From positions 1 to 15,444 of the forward strand of contig CAYXZC010000045.1 in NCBI GenBank assembly GCA_964469815.1: 15,444 nucleotides of DNA. The letters run 5' to 3'. The stretch is from MGBC163016 sp964469815. Its GTDB lineage: Bacteria > Actinomycetota > Coriobacteriia > Coriobacteriales > Eggerthellaceae. Numbering within the stretch: position 1 is the stretch's first letter; every line of letters starts with the position of its first letter. Positions 1 through 8,037 of this stretch are shown in pieces. A program made the translations under genes and the position numbers. The notes under the pieces are model-generated. The model saw only the letters and a list, made by a program, of their open reading frames with translations. It did no database searches and was not told the DNA's origin.

Positions 1-36
1 AGCTAGTCCCTTTAGGGAGAACCGCAGCGTCAATTC

Positions 37-66
37 ATTCCGAAAGCCGTTCTAGGCTTTCGGAAT
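37..66 (-). terminator. 12-bp hairpin directly after efp, probable 3' end signal
   Basis: Positions 37-48 pair perfectly with 55-66 (ATTCCGAAAGCC / GGCTTTCGGAAT) around a 6-nt loop. The hairpin starts 3 nt after the efp stop codon. On the minus strand it is followed by GAATTGACG, not by a run of T, so it is not a classical intrinsic terminator. It may act as an RNA-stabilising 3' hairpin or a weak terminator. Confidence 0.5.
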
Positions 67-69
67 ATA

Positions 70-633
70 TTACACGCGCTTGATGAAACGTCCGTCGCGA
101 GTATCCATCTGAAGCACATCACCGATCTCGATGAAGGTGGGAACCTGAACCTCGATGCCGGTCTCAAGCGTTGCCGGTTTCGTGGTGCTGGTAGCCGTAT
201 CGCCCTTGAAGCCTGGCTCTGTGTGGGTGACCTCTAACTCGACGAACATCGGAGGCTCGATGGAGATGAGCTCATCTCCCGCATAGAGCAGGGATGCCTC
301 GTCGTTCTCCTTGAGCCACTTCGCAGCGTCCCCTACCGTGGCAGCCGGAATGGCCATCTGCTCGAAGGTGTCGTTATCCATGAAATTGAAATCGGATCCG
401 TCGTTGTAGAGGTATTGCATCTTCTTCGTCTCAAGGCGAACGGAATCGAACTTGGTGCCGGAGTTGAACGTATAATCGACAACGCGACCTGTCTTGATAT
501 CCTTGAGCTTGGTGCGTACGAACGCGCCACCTTTACCGGGTTTGACGTGCTGGAACTCTACGATCGTGCACATCTTGCCATTATTGACAATGCACATTCC
601 ATTGCGGAAATCAGCTGTTGAAATTGTTGCCAC
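70..633 (-). CDS. efp: Elongation factor P
   Basis: EF-P binds between the ribosomal P and E sites and relieves stalling at polyproline stretches. The protein is 187 aa, the usual family length, with the three-part layout: a KOW-like N domain holding the PGKGGAF loop (about residues 32-38, Lys34 at the tip), a central OB domain, and a C-terminal OB domain ending in DTRDGRFIKRV, a typical family ending. The start is taken as GTG at 633. It gives the canonical N-terminus (ATISTADFRNG) and has an AAAGGA-type ribosome site about 7 nt upstream. The open frame runs further upstream, but only through the intergenic repeats. An ATG five codons earlier sits on the ribosome site. Lys34 is the residue that is modified in some bacteria. 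No modification gene (epmA, earP or ymfI type) is in the window. The gene is divergent from the SNF2 helicase. Confidence 0.95.
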   Translation of the reverse strand: MATISTADFRNGMCIVNNGKMCTIVEFQHVKPGKGGAFVRTKLKDIKTGRVVDYTFNSGTKFDSVRLETKKMQYLYNDGSDFNFMDNDTFEQMAIPAATVGDAAKWLKENDEASLLYAGDELISIEPPMFVELEVTHTEPGFKGDTATSTTKPATLETGIEVQVPTFIEIGDVLQMDTRDGRFIKRV

Positions 634-664
634 GGGTTTTCCTTTCATTCGATGTGATTGCGCT

Positions 665-694
665 ATTATAGCGCACGCATGCGCCGCGTATGAA
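665..694 (-). promoter_or_regulatory. Promoter of efp with a palindrome over the -10 box
   Basis: On the minus strand a perfect TATAAT (670-665) lies 31 nt upstream of the GTG start. A weak -35 candidate, TTCATA (694-689), is 18 nt further upstream. The -10 is centred in a palindrome, TGCGCTATTATAGCGCA (659-675), with 8-bp arms. The predicted leader is only about 25 nt. Confidence 0.6.
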
Positions 695-798
695 CGCGAA
701 CCCGGGAACCCATAGGGACGGGGGTTTATGGGTGTTTGGGCGACCCAGAGGTGAAACCACCCATAGGGCCCGGGGTAATGGGGGGGTGTTGGAATTGA

Positions 799-808
799 NN
801 NNNNNNNN
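799..808. other. Assembly gap (10 N) inside the repeat array
   Basis: Ten N lie between the diverged unit at 759-790 and an orphan unit tail at 809-817 (GGGCTGTTT). The head of that unit is missing, so the true gap is probably longer than 10 nt and hides at least part of one repeat. Confidence 0.9.
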
Positions 809-836
809 GGGCTGTTTGGCCGACCCATAGGTGACA

Positions 837-937
837 CGACCCATAGGGACGGGGATATTGGGCTGTTTAGCTAATATCTACCGCCTGCTCATATTGGTAA
901 TGGCTAAACAGCCCAATATCCCCGTCCCTATGGGTCG
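837..937. repeat. 35-bp perfect inverted repeat, 31-nt loop
   Basis: 837-871 is the exact reverse complement of 903-937. The arms are two opposing copies of the repeat unit plus a few flanking bases. The 31-nt centre (872-902) can extend the stem a little through AATAT (873-877) and ATATT (891-895). In single-stranded DNA or RNA this would be a very stable cruciform or hairpin between the efp promoter and the helicase gene. Confidence 0.9.
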
Positions 938-1104
938 CATGTGGGTCACATGGGTCGATGTCGGTCAAACAGCCCAATATCCCCGTCCCTATGGGTTCCT
1001 TTCAAGGTGTATCATGGATGTTTCGCAAAATATTCCGGATGGCTCAAGGACAGGCTCTTGCCAAGGGAGGATCGCCCTGACTTGAAGCCCTGAAAGGACG
1101 GCCT

Positions 1105-4100
1105 TTGTTCAACAGAGCAGACATAGCCCACATGTCGAACAGGAAATCCTTCGATCGAGGGCTTGCCATGGCGAAGAGCGCCGACAACATCGTTGCGCGC
1201 AGCGTCCGTCATCTGGGAGATGCCATTGAGATATCCGGGCATATCCGAAGCGCAAGCGGCCTTCGCGATTACTTCGATTCGATGATCGCCACGGACAAGG
1301 AGATCGACCGCATAATCGACTACGAATGCAACTGTCCTGCAGCCGCCCGATTCGACACCATGTGCAAGCATTGCGTGGCTCTTGCGCTCACATTCGCAAG
1401 CGAACCTGCAACATTCGAGGGATTGGAGGTCGACCGCACCCCGAAGACCAGCAAATCGCTCGCAAGCTACCTCAAGACCGAGATCGCCTTCGATGAGAAA
1501 AAGCACGACATCTCGGATAAGACTCATATATACGTAGAGCTGATATACGATTTCGGAAATTGGAAGGCGCGCTTCAGCATCGGAAATGCGCAGGGCACAT
1601 ACGTGATGCCCTCCCCTCGCGATTTCGCCCGTGCATGCAGGCTGGGACTGTTCCATTCCTACGGGCAAAAGCTCGGGTTCAAGCATACGATGGATGCGTT
1701 CGACGATGCATCCGCAAAGATCGCCGGCATCATAACCCATACGATCGAAACGCGCACGGAGATGAGCGCGAACACATCATTTCGCTCGAGCGCTATCGGG
1801 GCAGGTCGCGAATTGGAGCTCAGCGGATTCGAGGTTGCCGACATACTGGATGCCATAGGAAGCGGATCGTTCAAGTTCCGCGACCTATCGAATGCCAAGA
1901 AGCTCTATAACATGCATGTCTTGGAAGAAGACCCCGATATAGAGCTCCGTATCATCGAGGAGGGCGATGCAGGATTCAGGATCATGCGCGACTACGATTT
2001 CGCCATCGCCTCATCAGGGCGATCGACATATCTCTTCATGGACGATATAGCCTACAGATGCTCGAGCGAATTCCAGAAAGCCGCCGTCTTCTTAGAGACT
2101 GTATATCTCTCGGCCGATGACGAGCTGTTCTTATCCAGCAAGGATGCACCGCTTTTCGGAGCCGCAACGCTTCCCGTGTTGGAAGCGGCAATGCCCGTGA
2201 AAGCACCGGATAGCCTGCAGAGCCTCAAGCGCATCGAAGGCGAGATCCAATACTACTTCGACCTTATTCGCGTGAACAAGAAAGAGATCATCACCGTGGA
2301 AGTTCGCGTACGCTACGGTGACTACGAGTTCATGCTGGCGGACGGCAACAACGAAGACATCGATCTTGTGTATTACAGATCGATCCGACCTGTCGGGATC
2401 GCAGATGATGCATCCGATCCCCGATCCCGCGCTGATGAACCCCCGTCCCCGGCAAACGATATCGAGTGGCGCCCTTTGAGCCAAACAGCTGAGGACGAGC
2501 TTCTGCCCATGAGGAACGAACATCTGGAAAAGCGCGCTTTGGAAGCGCTCTCACCCTATTTCGGATCCGTGCTGCGCCTTGAGGTCGCGGATGAAGAGCG
2601 CGTGGGACAGCTCATCTTCGGAGGTCTAAGAGCGCTTCGCGACATCGGAGAGGTCTTCACCACATCCAATTTCGACAAGCTTCTCAACGCGCCGAACCCC
2701 AAAGTGTCGCTCGGGCTTTCCATCGATGGCAATCTTCTCAATATGGATGTGTCGGCCACCGACATCGATAAGGAAGAGCTCGTCGCGGTGCTCAAGAGCT
2801 ACAAGCGCAAGAAGCATTTCCATCGTCTGAAGAGCGGCGCTTATCTGACACTTGACGACATGGAGCTCGCGCATTTCTCGCGGTTGGCCGACGACCTTGG
2901 CCTTACCGATGACGAGATATTGAACAACACGATAAACCTACCAGCGTATAGGGCTTTTCTGATAGATCGCGAATACGATGACATAACGCGCGACGAGACA
3001 TACCTTCGCTACATCGACAACTTCGAGAGACTGGATCAAAGCGCTTATATTGCGCCTGCAAGCCTGATCGATGTCATGCGCCCTTACCAGCTGGAGGGCT
3101 TTCGATGGTTATCAGCGCTCACCGATCTCGGATTCGGAGGTATCCTGGCCGATGAGATGGGGCTCGGCAAGACGCTTCAGATCATAAGCCTACTGCTTGC
3201 GAAATACGAATTGGGCGATCTGGATGAACCGGCTCTCATCGTTTGCCCAGCTTCTCTTGTTTACAACTGGCTTGAGGAATTCGCCCGCTTTGCTCCGACC
3301 ATGAAAGCGTTGCCCGTGGAAGGCCTTAAAGTGGAGCGCTCGCGGATCAGGCGCGATGCGAGCGCGGATGTGCTGGTCGCATCCTACGACATCGTGCGCA
3401 TAGACTCGGATGCCTTCAAGAAGATGGACTTTTCCTACATCGTTCTCGACGAGGCGCAATACATAAAGAACCATGCCACGAAGACCGCAAAGGCCATCAA
3501 ATCCCTTGTTGGCCACCACAGGCTTGCGCTCACCGGCACACCGATCGAGAATCGCCTTTCCGAGATATGGTCCATCTTCGATTTCCTGATGCCGGGGTTC
3601 TTGGGAAGCTACGCGTATTTCATGCAGCGCTACGAAGTGGGGATACTCGGAGGGGATGAGAATGCAGCCTCACGACTTCAAAGCCTCGTCGAGCCATTCG
3701 TCTTACGTCGCCTGAAGGACACTGTGCTCACCGAGCTTCCGGAGAAGATGGAGAGCGTCATCCATGTGCCGCTAACGGGTGAGCAAGCCAAGCTCTACAA
3801 CGCTAGCGAGCAGAACATCCGCGAGACGCTCAACGATCAGAAGCGCTCGAACGCAAGCCGCGCGCACAGACGCGGATACGACGGTAGGACCGGACCCAAT
3901 CGCAGCATAGAGGTGCTTGCTGAACTGACGCGACTGAGGCAGATCGCGCTCGATCCGGCGCTCGTATTCGAAGGCTATCGCGCAGGTGGGGCGAAGACGG
4001 CGGCCATCATGGAACTTGTCGAGCAGGCGATAGATACCGGCCATAAGTGCCTCATATTCTCGCAGTTCACGAGCTATCTGGATATCCTGAAGCGCTCGCT

Positions 4101-4503
4101 TGCCAAACGTGGGGTCTCTTTCTACGAGATAACCGGTGCCACCCCGAAACGCGAACGGGTGCATCTGGTCAATGCGTTCAATGAAGACGATGTGCCCGTG
4201 TTCTTAGTGTCGCTCAAGGCCGGTGGCACGGGGCTCAACCTAACAGGGGCATCCGTGGTGATCCACGCCGATCCTTGGTGGAATGCGGCCGCCATCGATC
4301 AGGCCACGGATCGCGCGCACAGGATCGGGCAGAGCAAAGCGGTGAACGTCTACAAGATAATCGCGAAGGACACCATCGAAGAGCGCATAGAGCTCCTTCA
4401 AGAGAAGAAGACGAAGCTTGCCGACTCCATCATCAAGCGCTCCGATGCGATATCGCTGGCGAACCTTACGAAGGACGAGCTGGAATACCTGCTTAACGAC
4501 TGA
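1105..4503 (+). CDS. SWIM zinc-finger / SNF2-family DNA helicase-like ATPase
   Basis: A large (1132 aa) SNF2 protein of the bacterial DEAQ type, expected to translocate on double-stranded DNA and remodel protein-DNA or transcription complexes. Its cellular role is not known. Domains in order: an N-terminal SWIM zinc finger (CxC...CxH: Cys75, Cys77, Cys87, His89), a long bacterial SNF2-associated region (about 100-640), then the two RecA-like lobes. Visible motifs are DEMGLGKT (683-690, Walker A), VLDEAQ (DEAQ at 782-785), LTGTPIENR, and DQATDRAHRIGQ (1065-1076, motif VI). Start: TTG at 1105 has AAAGGA at 1093-1098 with a 6-nt spacer, whereas the ATG at 1132 has no ribosome site, so TTG is preferred. 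The 3' end overlaps the convergent rnr by 11 bp. No partner methylase or nuclease is nearby, so a defence role is not supported. Confidence 0.92.
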   Translation: MFNRADIAHMSNRKSFDRGLAMAKSADNIVARSVRHLGDAIEISGHIRSASGLRDYFDSMIATDKEIDRIIDYECNCPAAARFDTMCKHCVALALTFASEPATFEGLEVDRTPKTSKSLASYLKTEIAFDEKKHDISDKTHIYVELIYDFGNWKARFSIGNAQGTYVMPSPRDFARACRLGLFHSYGQKLGFKHTMDAFDDASAKIAGIITHTIETRTEMSANTSFRSSAIGAGRELELSGFEVADILDAIGSGSFKFRDLSNAKKLYNMHVLEEDPDIELRIIEEGDAGFRIMRDYDFAIASSGRSTYLFMDDIAYRCSSEFQKAAVFLETVYLSADDELFLSSKDAPLFGAATLPVLEAAMPVKAPDSLQSLKRIEGEIQYYFDLIRVNKKEIITVEVRVRYGDYEFMLADGNNEDIDLVYYRSIRPVGIADDASDPRSRADEPPSPANDIEWRPLSQTAEDELLPMRNEHLEKRALEALSPYFGSVLRLEVADEERVGQLIFGGLRALRDIGEVFTTSNFDKLLNAPNPKVSLGLSIDGNLLNMDVSATDIDKEELVAVLKSYKRKKHFHRLKSGAYLTLDDMELAHFSRLADDLGLTDDEILNNTINLPAYRAFLIDREYDDITRDETYLRYIDNFERLDQSAYIAPASLIDVMRPYQLEGFRWLSALTDLGFGGILADEMGLGKTLQIISLLLAKYELGDLDEPALIVCPASLVYNWLEEFARFAPTMKALPVEGLKVERSRIRRDASADVLVASYDIVRIDSDAFKKMDFSYIVLDEAQYIKNHATKTAKAIKSLVGHHRLALTGTPIENRLSEIWSIFDFLMPGFLGSYAYFMQRYEVGILGGDENAASRLQSLVEPFVLRRLKDTVLTELPEKMESVIHVPLTGEQAKLYNASEQNIRETLNDQKRSNASRAHRRGYDGRTGPNRSIEVLAELTRLRQIALDPALVFEGYRAGGAKTAAIMELVEQAIDTGHKCLIFSQFTSYLDILKRSLAKRGVSFYEITGATPKRERVHLVNAFNEDDVPVFLVSLKAGGTGLNLTGASVVIHADPWWNAAAIDQATDRAHRIGQSKAVNVYKIIAKDTIEERIELLQEKKTKLADSIIKRSDAISLANLTKDELEYLLND

Positions 4504-6691
4504 TGACAGCGAAGGTCAAGCGAGAGCTTTGCGTGTCGGCCTCGGTAAGGACAACGCGCAGGCTCTGTCCGAGCCGATAGGTCTTTCCGGTATCGCTTCC
4601 CCGCAGGACATAGCGCACCGGATCGAAGATGAAGTATTCATCTCCCAGACTGCGCACGGGAACCAACCCTTCAGCGCAATTGTCCAGCCTTACATAAAGC
4701 CCATAGGTCGCCACGCCGGATACCACAGCCTCGAAAGCCTGGCCTGTGAACTGCTCCATATACTGCACGATGTGCGCTTTCTGACTGTCAAGGGATGCGG
4801 TCTCGGCCACGCGCTCCATCTCAGAGGAATGCTCTGCGATCCACCGAAGCGAATTGACCTCCTGATCGAACTTCTCAGGGCGCCCCAGTATCTGAGCCTT
4901 GAGCATCCTGTGAACCACCAGATCCGGATACCTCCTTATGGGGCTCGTGAAATGGCAATATGCCTTGAGGCCTAGCCCGTAATGACCCATGTTCTGCGGC
5001 GAATACACCGCGCGCATCATCGCACGCAAGAACAGCATCGTCACCATCTCGAATTCGATGCGCCCTTCGCACTCGTCAAGAACATCTTGTATGACGTGCG
5101 GGTTCCCGCGAAGCACGCCATCTGCCTGCTCGCGCTTGAACCATGGGAATTCCTGCAGCACCGCGACCACCTCGGAAAGCGCATCGGTAGCAGGCTTCTC
5201 GTGATCGCGATATATGCAAGGCCACTCACGTTCGAAAAGATGCGTTGCGCACACTTCATTCGCGAACACCATCGCCTCTTCGATGAGCTCGGTCGCATCG
5301 TTCTTCTCCCGAACGACTATTCCGGTGACATTCCCATCCTCATCCAGCGAGACCTTGGCCTCTTTGGTAGAGAATTCGATCCCGCCTTGGGACGAACGGA
5401 ACGAGGAGCGAGCCTTTGCCAGCTCGGATGCCCTTTTCAAACGCTCGATAAGATCGTCGGATATGCTCGCCACACTACCGGCATCACCGTATCCGGCATC
5501 GCTGTTTTCACCTGCGGCCTTACGTTCGCCCTGGAGCATACTAAGCGCTTCGTCATATGTAAGACGTGCGCTCGAACGCATGACAGCAGGATAGATATCG
5601 TAGGCCACGAGCTCCGCGGAATCCGTCACATACATATCGCAAGTGAAGCAAAGCCTATCCTCATCAGGCCGAAGCGAGCAAAGGTCGTTGGACAATTCCT
5701 CCGGCAACATGGGAATCACCCGGTCTGCAAGATACACGCTCGTTGCGCGCCGCCTTGCATCCAGATCGATGGAGCTTCCCCATTCCACATAGGCTGAGAC
5801 ATCGGCGATATGTACGCCCAGACGCCAGATGCCCTTTGAGCGCAACTTTGATGCGAGAACGCCGACCTGCCCTATATCATGCCCGTCGAGGAACACCGCG
5901 CCGCCCGTCCGGTCAAGCTCGACGCTGCCCGCATCTGCGATATCCGCACCTTCGGTATCCGCGCCTTCGACCTCTACGCGATCGATCGAGATGGCATCAT
6001 CGAAATCCTTCGCATCGGCCGGATCGATGGTGAAGATGAAGCGATCCCTAAGATCCCGATAGCCCCTCGATAATGCATCGGTCACATCGAGCCTTGCGTC
6101 TTTCGCCTGTTCGATGCTCGCATCCGAGAAGCGCGTCTCAAGATCGTACTTTGCGATGACGCGATCCTCAACAAGCCCAAGACTACTCTCATCTCCCAAC
6201 ACCTCTTCGATGACACCTGTCGCCGATGATCGTCTTGTGGGGTATTCGGTTATGCGCACGCGCACGATAGAACCATCCGCAATATCCGGGGATTCTCGCC
6301 TGACGGTGAATATATCATGGGTTATGCGGGCGTCATCGGGAACGACTATCCCGAAAGGACCTGCTATCTCGTAGCGACCGACAAGCGATGCGTGCGCCCG
6401 CTCAACAACACGCACGACCCGCCCTTCGACCTTCTGCGATCCCTTTGCATCATACGAGCCACTGCGGGATGCACTCTGATGCCTTTTCTTACCGGCCTGC
6501 TTCCTGTCCTTCGGAGGTATGCGTGCGATCTGAACCAGATCGCCATCGAATGCTCCATTGGTCTTCGATGCGGGAATGAAGAACTCGCCTTCCGCGGTCT
6601 TCACGAAGCCGAAGCCCCGAGGATTGCCCTCGAAGATGCCTTGTGGATCGGCGTAAGCCTTGCGCCGAGTCTTGGGTTTCCTATTAGCCAT
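4493..6691 (-). CDS. rnr: Ribonuclease R (RNB/RNase II family 3'-5' exoribonuclease)
   Basis: Processive 3'-5' exoribonuclease that degrades structured RNA and works in rRNA/tmRNA quality control. 732 aa. Order: a cold-shock RNA-binding region (about 17-57, GFGFV), a second OB region (about 88-165), the RNB catalytic domain (about 205-600) and one S1 domain (about 648-732). Catalytic acids are present in IDPADAKDFDD: Asp223, Asp229, Asp231 and Asp232, with the same spacing as E. coli Asp272/278/280/281. The signature HFTSPIRRYPDLVVHR is at 580-595. Unusual: about 50 residues (238-288) separate DDAIS from WRLGVHIADVS, where about 10 are usual, and a smaller insertion lies near 387-408. There is no Lys-rich tail after S1. 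The ATG lies 21 nt after the S41 peptidase stop, with only a weak ribosome site, so it is probably cotranscribed with that gene. smpB, a common neighbour, is not present. Confidence 0.95.
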   Translation of the reverse strand: MANRKPKTRRKAYADPQGIFEGNPRGFGFVKTAEGEFFIPASKTNGAFDGDLVQIARIPPKDRKQAGKKRHQSASRSGSYDAKGSQKVEGRVVRVVERAHASLVGRYEIAGPFGIVVPDDARITHDIFTVRRESPDIADGSIVRVRITEYPTRRSSATGVIEEVLGDESSLGLVEDRVIAKYDLETRFSDASIEQAKDARLDVTDALSRGYRDLRDRFIFTIDPADAKDFDDAISIDRVEVEGADTEGADIADAGSVELDRTGGAVFLDGHDIGQVGVLASKLRSKGIWRLGVHIADVSAYVEWGSSIDLDARRRATSVYLADRVIPMLPEELSNDLCSLRPDEDRLCFTCDMYVTDSAELVAYDIYPAVMRSSARLTYDEALSMLQGERKAAGENSDAGYGDAGSVASISDDLIERLKRASELAKARSSFRSSQGGIEFSTKEAKVSLDEDGNVTGIVVREKNDATELIEEAMVFANEVCATHLFEREWPCIYRDHEKPATDALSEVVAVLQEFPWFKREQADGVLRGNPHVIQDVLDECEGRIEFEMVTMLFLRAMMRAVYSPQNMGHYGLGLKAYCHFTSPIRRYPDLVVHRMLKAQILGRPEKFDQEVNSLRWIAEHSSEMERVAETASLDSQKAHIVQYMEQFTGQAFEAVVSGVATYGLYVRLDNCAEGLVPVRSLGDEYFIFDPVRYVLRGSDTGKTYRLGQSLRVVLTEADTQSSRLTFAVISR

Positions 6692-6712
6692 GTGCCGCCG
6701 TGCCTGAATGTC

Positions 6713-7984
6713 CTATTGGGCACCTACGAGCGATCGCGCTACATCGAAGGCCACAGCCAGCTGATTGTCATTCTCCGGATCCTGTGGATCATCCGCAACG
6801 GCAATATCGGGTACAACACCCACACCGTTTATAGCGTGTCCGAGAGGGGTCAGATAATATGCAGCCGTATAGCGCACAGCGCCTCCGAATGTCAGTTCGC
6901 GAACCACTTGGACTGAACCTTTTCCCATAGTGGTCTGACCGACCACGGTGGCACGTTGGTTGTCCTGAAGCGCCGATGCCAGAACCTCTGTAGCGGCACA
7001 TGTGTATTCGTTCACCAGCACGACCAAAGGTGCAGGGGTTATGGTATTTCCGCTCGCGCTCCTCGTTGTGGTGCCGTCCTTGGTCTCGATGCCCACAAGG
7101 ACACCGCTTTGGATGAACAGGCTTGCCGTATCGAGCGATTGGGTGAGATATCCACCGGGATTATCGCGTATATCCAGCACGAAAGCGGAAGCGCCCTGGG
7201 AAAGGAGATCGTCAACGGCCCTCTCCACCAGCTCGGAGACATTGCTGGTTATCTGTCTGATACGCACATATCCCACATTCTCATTGAGCTCGTAGGTAAC
7301 GTTCTGCTCGGTGTATTCATGGCAGGTCAGCGTTGTGGTGAATTCGGTGCCACGTGTGGCATCAAGGCTTATCGGACGCATCCATGTGATGATGACGTTA
7401 GAGCCATCCTCGCGAGCGAGCGCGCCTATCACCTCGATGGTGGACCATTTATGGCTGGAGTCCCCATCTATGGCTTCGACGAAATCGCCTTGCGAAACGC
7501 CTCTAGCCTGCGCCTCCGAACCATCCAAGACATCGACCACATATGCGCGCCCGTCATAATCTCCGAAAAGGACACCGATACCGGAATAGGGCTTATCGGC
7601 GGTCTCCTTGATGTAATTCTCGTAATCCTCTGAATTGAAGTAGGTCGCATAAGGATCCTGCGTTGACTGCATGAGATTGGCGATCATCAGCTTAGTAGCA
7701 TCCTGCAGCTCGATGTTGTCCATGCTGTAGGTGGAGATTATGTCTTCCACCTCGCCTATCCTGGCCGAGAGCGCATTGTAGGTGGTCTTGGGATTGGTTG
7801 AGTTAGCCACCTGCTCGGACACGTCGGGCGCCTGCATACCCAGCGCCTGCATGAGCTGGACATTCGTCCGCGCAGCGAATCCCGCGACGAAGGCGATGAC
7901 GATGATGATGAACATCGCCATCAAGAAGCCTATATGCCTGTTGCGGGCATGGGCGCGCATAGAAGCCGACAGCTTCTTCAGCAT
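6713..7984 (-). CDS. S41-family C-terminal-processing-protease homologue, catalytic Ser replaced by Ala
   Basis: Membrane-anchored S41 (CtpA/Prc-like) protein. Numbering is from ATG 7984 (423 aa). A basic N-terminus is followed by one membrane segment (about 19-37), a helical region, a PDZ domain (about 132-203), and the S41 core with LDIRDNPGG (270-278). Lys355 and Gln359 of the usual Ser-Lys-Gln triad are present in GKGSVQ. The position 25 residues before the Lys, where the catalytic Ser of the usual SASASE motif lies, is Ala330 (TCAATE, 328-333; codon GCC). A nearby Cys329 or Thr328 could in theory substitute, but the protein may be a pseudoprotease. Start: an in-frame TTG at 8011 gives 432 aa, but its GAAGG is only 1 nt away. 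ATG 7984 lacks a clear ribosome site, so the start is uncertain. It follows ftsX, and S41 proteases often act in envelope or division control. Confidence 0.88.
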   Translation of the reverse strand: MLKKLSASMRAHARNRHIGFLMAMFIIIVIAFVAGFAARTNVQLMQALGMQAPDVSEQVANSTNPKTTYNALSARIGEVEDIISTYSMDNIELQDATKLMIANLMQSTQDPYATYFNSEDYENYIKETADKPYSGIGVLFGDYDGRAYVVDVLDGSEAQARGVSQGDFVEAIDGDSSHKWSTIEVIGALAREDGSNVIITWMRPISLDATRGTEFTTTLTCHEYTEQNVTYELNENVGYVRIRQITSNVSELVERAVDDLLSQGASAFVLDIRDNPGGYLTQSLDTASLFIQSGVLVGIETKDGTTTRSASGNTITPAPLVVLVNEYTCAATEVLASALQDNQRATVVGQTTMGKGSVQVVRELTFGGAVRYTAAYYLTPLGHAINGVGVVPDIAVADDPQDPENDNQLAVAFDVARSLVGAQ

Positions 7985-8037
7985 AGCTGTATTTTGACGC
8001 CTGTTCCCCAACCTTCAGCTTTTCAGATGCTCTTCGC

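Larger units (their letters stand above)
708..996. repeat. Array of REP-like hairpin repeats with orientation switch
   Basis: A unit of about 30 nt with core CCCATAGGGACGGGG recurs in the efp/helicase gap. Forward copies lie at 708-737, 759-790 (diverged) and 839-868, and a tail fragment lies at 809-817 next to the N gap. Reverse copies lie at 906-935 and 967-996, identical over 30 nt. Each unit can fold with CCCATA pairing to TATGGG or TATTGGG around a G-rich loop. The pairing is kept although the bases between differ, as in the 7-bp stem 708-714/727-733. The links between forward units are also related (CGACCCA, GGTGA, AC). This resembles REP/BIME families, but no REP-associated transposase is in the window. 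No protein-coding gene is supported in 634-1104. Confidence 0.8.

Noticed and set aside
634..837. Extension of efp upstream to give a 255-aa protein
   Set aside because: It would read through the REP-like repeats and the N gap; the GTG at 633 gives the canonical N-terminus with a ribosome site.
708..996. CRISPR-like repeat array
   Set aside because: Repeats occur in both orientations, spacers are related to each other instead of unique, copies are diverged, and no cas gene is present.
831..1085. 84-aa ORF on the plus strand
   Set aside because: It is made mostly of the intergenic repeat units and has no convincing ribosome site.
1012..1740. 242-aa minus-strand ORF
   Set aside because: Shadow of the SWIM/SNF2 gene, whose zinc-finger residues are encoded on the plus strand here.
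1105..4503. Helicase as part of a phage-defence island (DISARM/Dnd-like)
   Set aside because: No methyltransferase, nuclease or other defence gene is nearby; neighbours are housekeeping genes.
4982..5797. 271-aa plus-strand ORF
   Set aside because: It lies wholly opposite rnr, whose motifs are clear in the other frame; typical codon-bias shadow.
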